A stretch of 44,485 nucleotides of DNA from an uncultured Atopobium sp. (lineage in GTDB: Bacteria > Actinomycetota > Coriobacteriia > Coriobacteriales > Atopobiaceae): positions 1 to 44,485 of the forward strand of contig CAMPVF010000013.1 of the NCBI GenBank assembly GCA_946997485.1, written 5' to 3'. The position numbers and the translations under genes are program-made. The notes below the pieces were generated by a model, which did no database searches, was not told the origin of the DNA, and saw only the letters and a program-made list of their open reading frames with translations. Below are positions 42,902 to 44,485 of the stretch, one piece after another (the first letter of the stretch is position 1; the number at the start of each line of letters is the position of its first letter).

Positions 42902-44485
42902 GTTTTTCCCGCACACGCGGGGGTGATCCTACCAAGTCTAACCGCGAGGGGTACATATCAAAGTTTTTCCCGCACACGCGGGGGTGATCCTAAGCTGCGC
43001 TTGTTTGCGTGTGCATGCAATACAGTTTTTCCCGCACACGCGGGGGTGATCCTATAATGCGTAGTTTAGCAGATATGACAAAGGAGTTTTTCCCGCACAC
43101 GCGGGGGTGATCCCAAAAACTGCAAAAACATGGAGATTTTCGCAGCGTTTTTCCCGCACACGCGGGGGTGATCCCAGTGTAAGATATGCTACTTCATTTT
43201 TCATAGTAGTTTTTCCCGCACACGCGGGGGTGATCCCACAACTGCCCGGATACCGGGGTATACGATGGCGTTTTTCCCGCACACGCGGGGGTGATCCTGG
43301 TACCGAGCACTCATACGGGAATGTAGGCGGGTTTTTCCCGCACACGCGGGGGTGATCCTAGGACAAGTGTATGTCTACATAAAAGAAAATAGTTTTTCCC
43401 GCACACGCGGGGGTGATCCCGGACAGGCATCGCTTGCTGATGATATCTCGTTGTTTTTCCCGCACACGCGGGGGTGATCCCTAATGTATGATACAAAGAG
43501 TAACTGTTTTCGTGTTTTTCCCGCACACGCGGGGGTGATCCCAAGACGACGAAATCGCGTTCGCTATCGAAAAAGTTTTTCCCGCACACGCGGGGGTGAT
43601 CCTTTTGGTGTTCGATTTTTTGCGAACAAGCGTGCGTTTTTCCCGCACACGCGGGGGTGATCCCAGAGCGCAAGAGCTTGCTAAAAATGAAGAGCTGTTT
43701 TTCCCGCACACGCGGGGGTGATCCCACGCCTGCACTACCGCCTGATTTTCAAAAATCGTTTTTCCCGCACACGCGGGGGTGATCCCGCTATATACCCAGC
43801 CGTCACGCACGTGGTTAGGTTTTTCCCGCACACGCGGGGGTGATCCTATAAAACAGAGGAGGAGGCAACTCAAGCTGCGGTTTTTCCCGCACACGCGGGG
43901 GTGATCCCTTGCACGATAGTTATACCCCTGAGAGCGAGGAGTTTTTCCCGCACACGCGGGGGTGATCCTTTATGCAATTTGCAAGATTTTGGATTTCTCT
44001 TGTTTTTCCCGCACACGCGGGGGTGATCCTTATTTGAGTTGCACCCATATTTTCATTTTGTCGGTTTTTCCCGCACACGCGGGGGTGATCCCATTATTAT
44101 ATTAATGATGAGTATGTCACATATGTTTTTCCCGCACACGCGGGGGTGATCCTTACGCAACCTAGATAGGGTAAGTACAGACCTGCGTTTTTCCCGCACA
44201 CGCGGGGGTGATCCTTTCAGTCAAAATAACATAAGAACATGTAGGTAGTTTTTCCCGCACACGCGGGGGTGATCCTACAATGCGTAGTCTTGCAGATATG
44301 ACAAAAGAGTTTTTCCCGCACACGCGGGGGTGATCCCTAGCCCCGCATTTCGTGCATCATTGCGTGCTAGTTTTTCCCGCACACGCGGGGGTGATCCCAA
44401 ACTGTGAAAATCGCCAAATTTTCGCAGTTTGTTTTTCCCGCACACGCGGGGGTGATCCCACAAGCTACTCCACTCATTTATATGA
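42902..44485 (+). CRISPR. Type I-E CRISPR array, 26 repeats visible, cut off by the window end
   Basis: Twenty-six identical 28-bp repeats start at 42902, 42963, 43025, 43086, 43147, 43209 and so on to 44431. The repeat begins GTTTTTCCCGC, has loop ACAC, then GCGGGGGTGATCC, giving a CCCGC/GCGGG hairpin. The 25 complete spacers are 33 nt, except four of 34 (spacers 2, 5, 19, 21); a 26th is cut. The base after each repeat is always C or T, so a 29-nt repeat with a degenerate last base is equally valid. No degenerate trailer repeat is visible, so the array continues. The plus strand gives the 5' handle GTGATCC(Y), fitting transcription away from cas2. The repeat equals the S. thermophilus CRISPR4 repeat by memory. 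Confidence 0.99.

Noticed and set aside
43052..44463. Several minus-strand open frames across the array with repeated ITPACAGKT and SPPRVREK
   Set aside because: They are translations of the CRISPR repeats in different frames, not genes.
42902..44485. Self-targeting spacers
   Set aside because: No spacer matched the rest of this window by eye; only a genome-wide search could settle it.

Overview
The window reads as a chromosomal segment of a low-to-mid GC member of the Coriobacteriia (Actinomycetota). The reasons are Alanine/Glycine-rich insertions in many housekeeping enzymes, encoded CCA ends on the tRNAs, a Cna-B/LPXTG-like surface protein with an IPQTSD sorting motif, and a gene order that follows the Bacillus tilS-to-yacP block. 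Cryptobacterium curtum is my best guess at genus level. That is an inference from gene content and base composition, not something proven here.

Layout. (1) 1-3880: the start of tuf behind a tRNA-Tyr/Thr/Met cluster, a large wall-anchored surface protein whose best start codon lies out of frame across a run of eight G residues, and a tRNA-Thr with its own terminator. (2) 3884-16593, all on the minus strand: greA, lysS, an HD hydrolase, clpC, disA, ispD, ispF, cysS, rlmB and a YacP/Rae1-type NYN nuclease. disA, ispD, ispF and cysS overlap or nearly touch and should be one operon. (3) 16594-19800: tatA, a membrane-linked spermidine-synthase-like protein, tadA, tRNA-Ser, a 192-bp inverted-repeat element and a Phd/ParE-type toxin-antitoxin pair. 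(4) 19799-32016: ung, a degenerate biotin-ligase-like gene, a folP-folK fusion, folE, an exonuclease III gene, a PHP phosphoesterase, an aminotransferase, ftsH, hpt and tilS. (5) 32285-33013: a Gly/Val-rich protein with a C-terminal membrane anchor. (6) 33177 to the end: a complete type I-E CRISPR-Cas locus.

The CRISPR-Cas locus has the order cas3-cse1-cse2-cas7-cas5-cas6e-cas1-cas2. Its Cas2 is fused to an intact DEDDh (DnaQ-like) exonuclease. The array has at least 26 identical 28-bp repeats and runs off the end of the window. As I remember it, the repeat matches that of the Streptococcus thermophilus CRISPR4 system, which also has a Cas2-DnaQ fusion. The locus is visibly AT-richer than the rest, so horizontal acquisition is likely. 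Cas3 is the recruited helicase-nuclease, Cse1-Cse2-Cas7-Cas5-Cas6e form Cascade, and Cas1 with Cas2-DnaQ inserts spacers.

The points most worth a second look are the G8 tract that may switch the surface protein on and off; two spacers 20 positions apart that differ at four bases, mostly synonymously if translated; the nearly absent leader between cas2 and the first repeat; the strict pyrimidine at the base after every repeat; two self-complementary spacers; the 192-bp inverted-repeat element; and the repeated appearance of short tandem repeats in gene borders.
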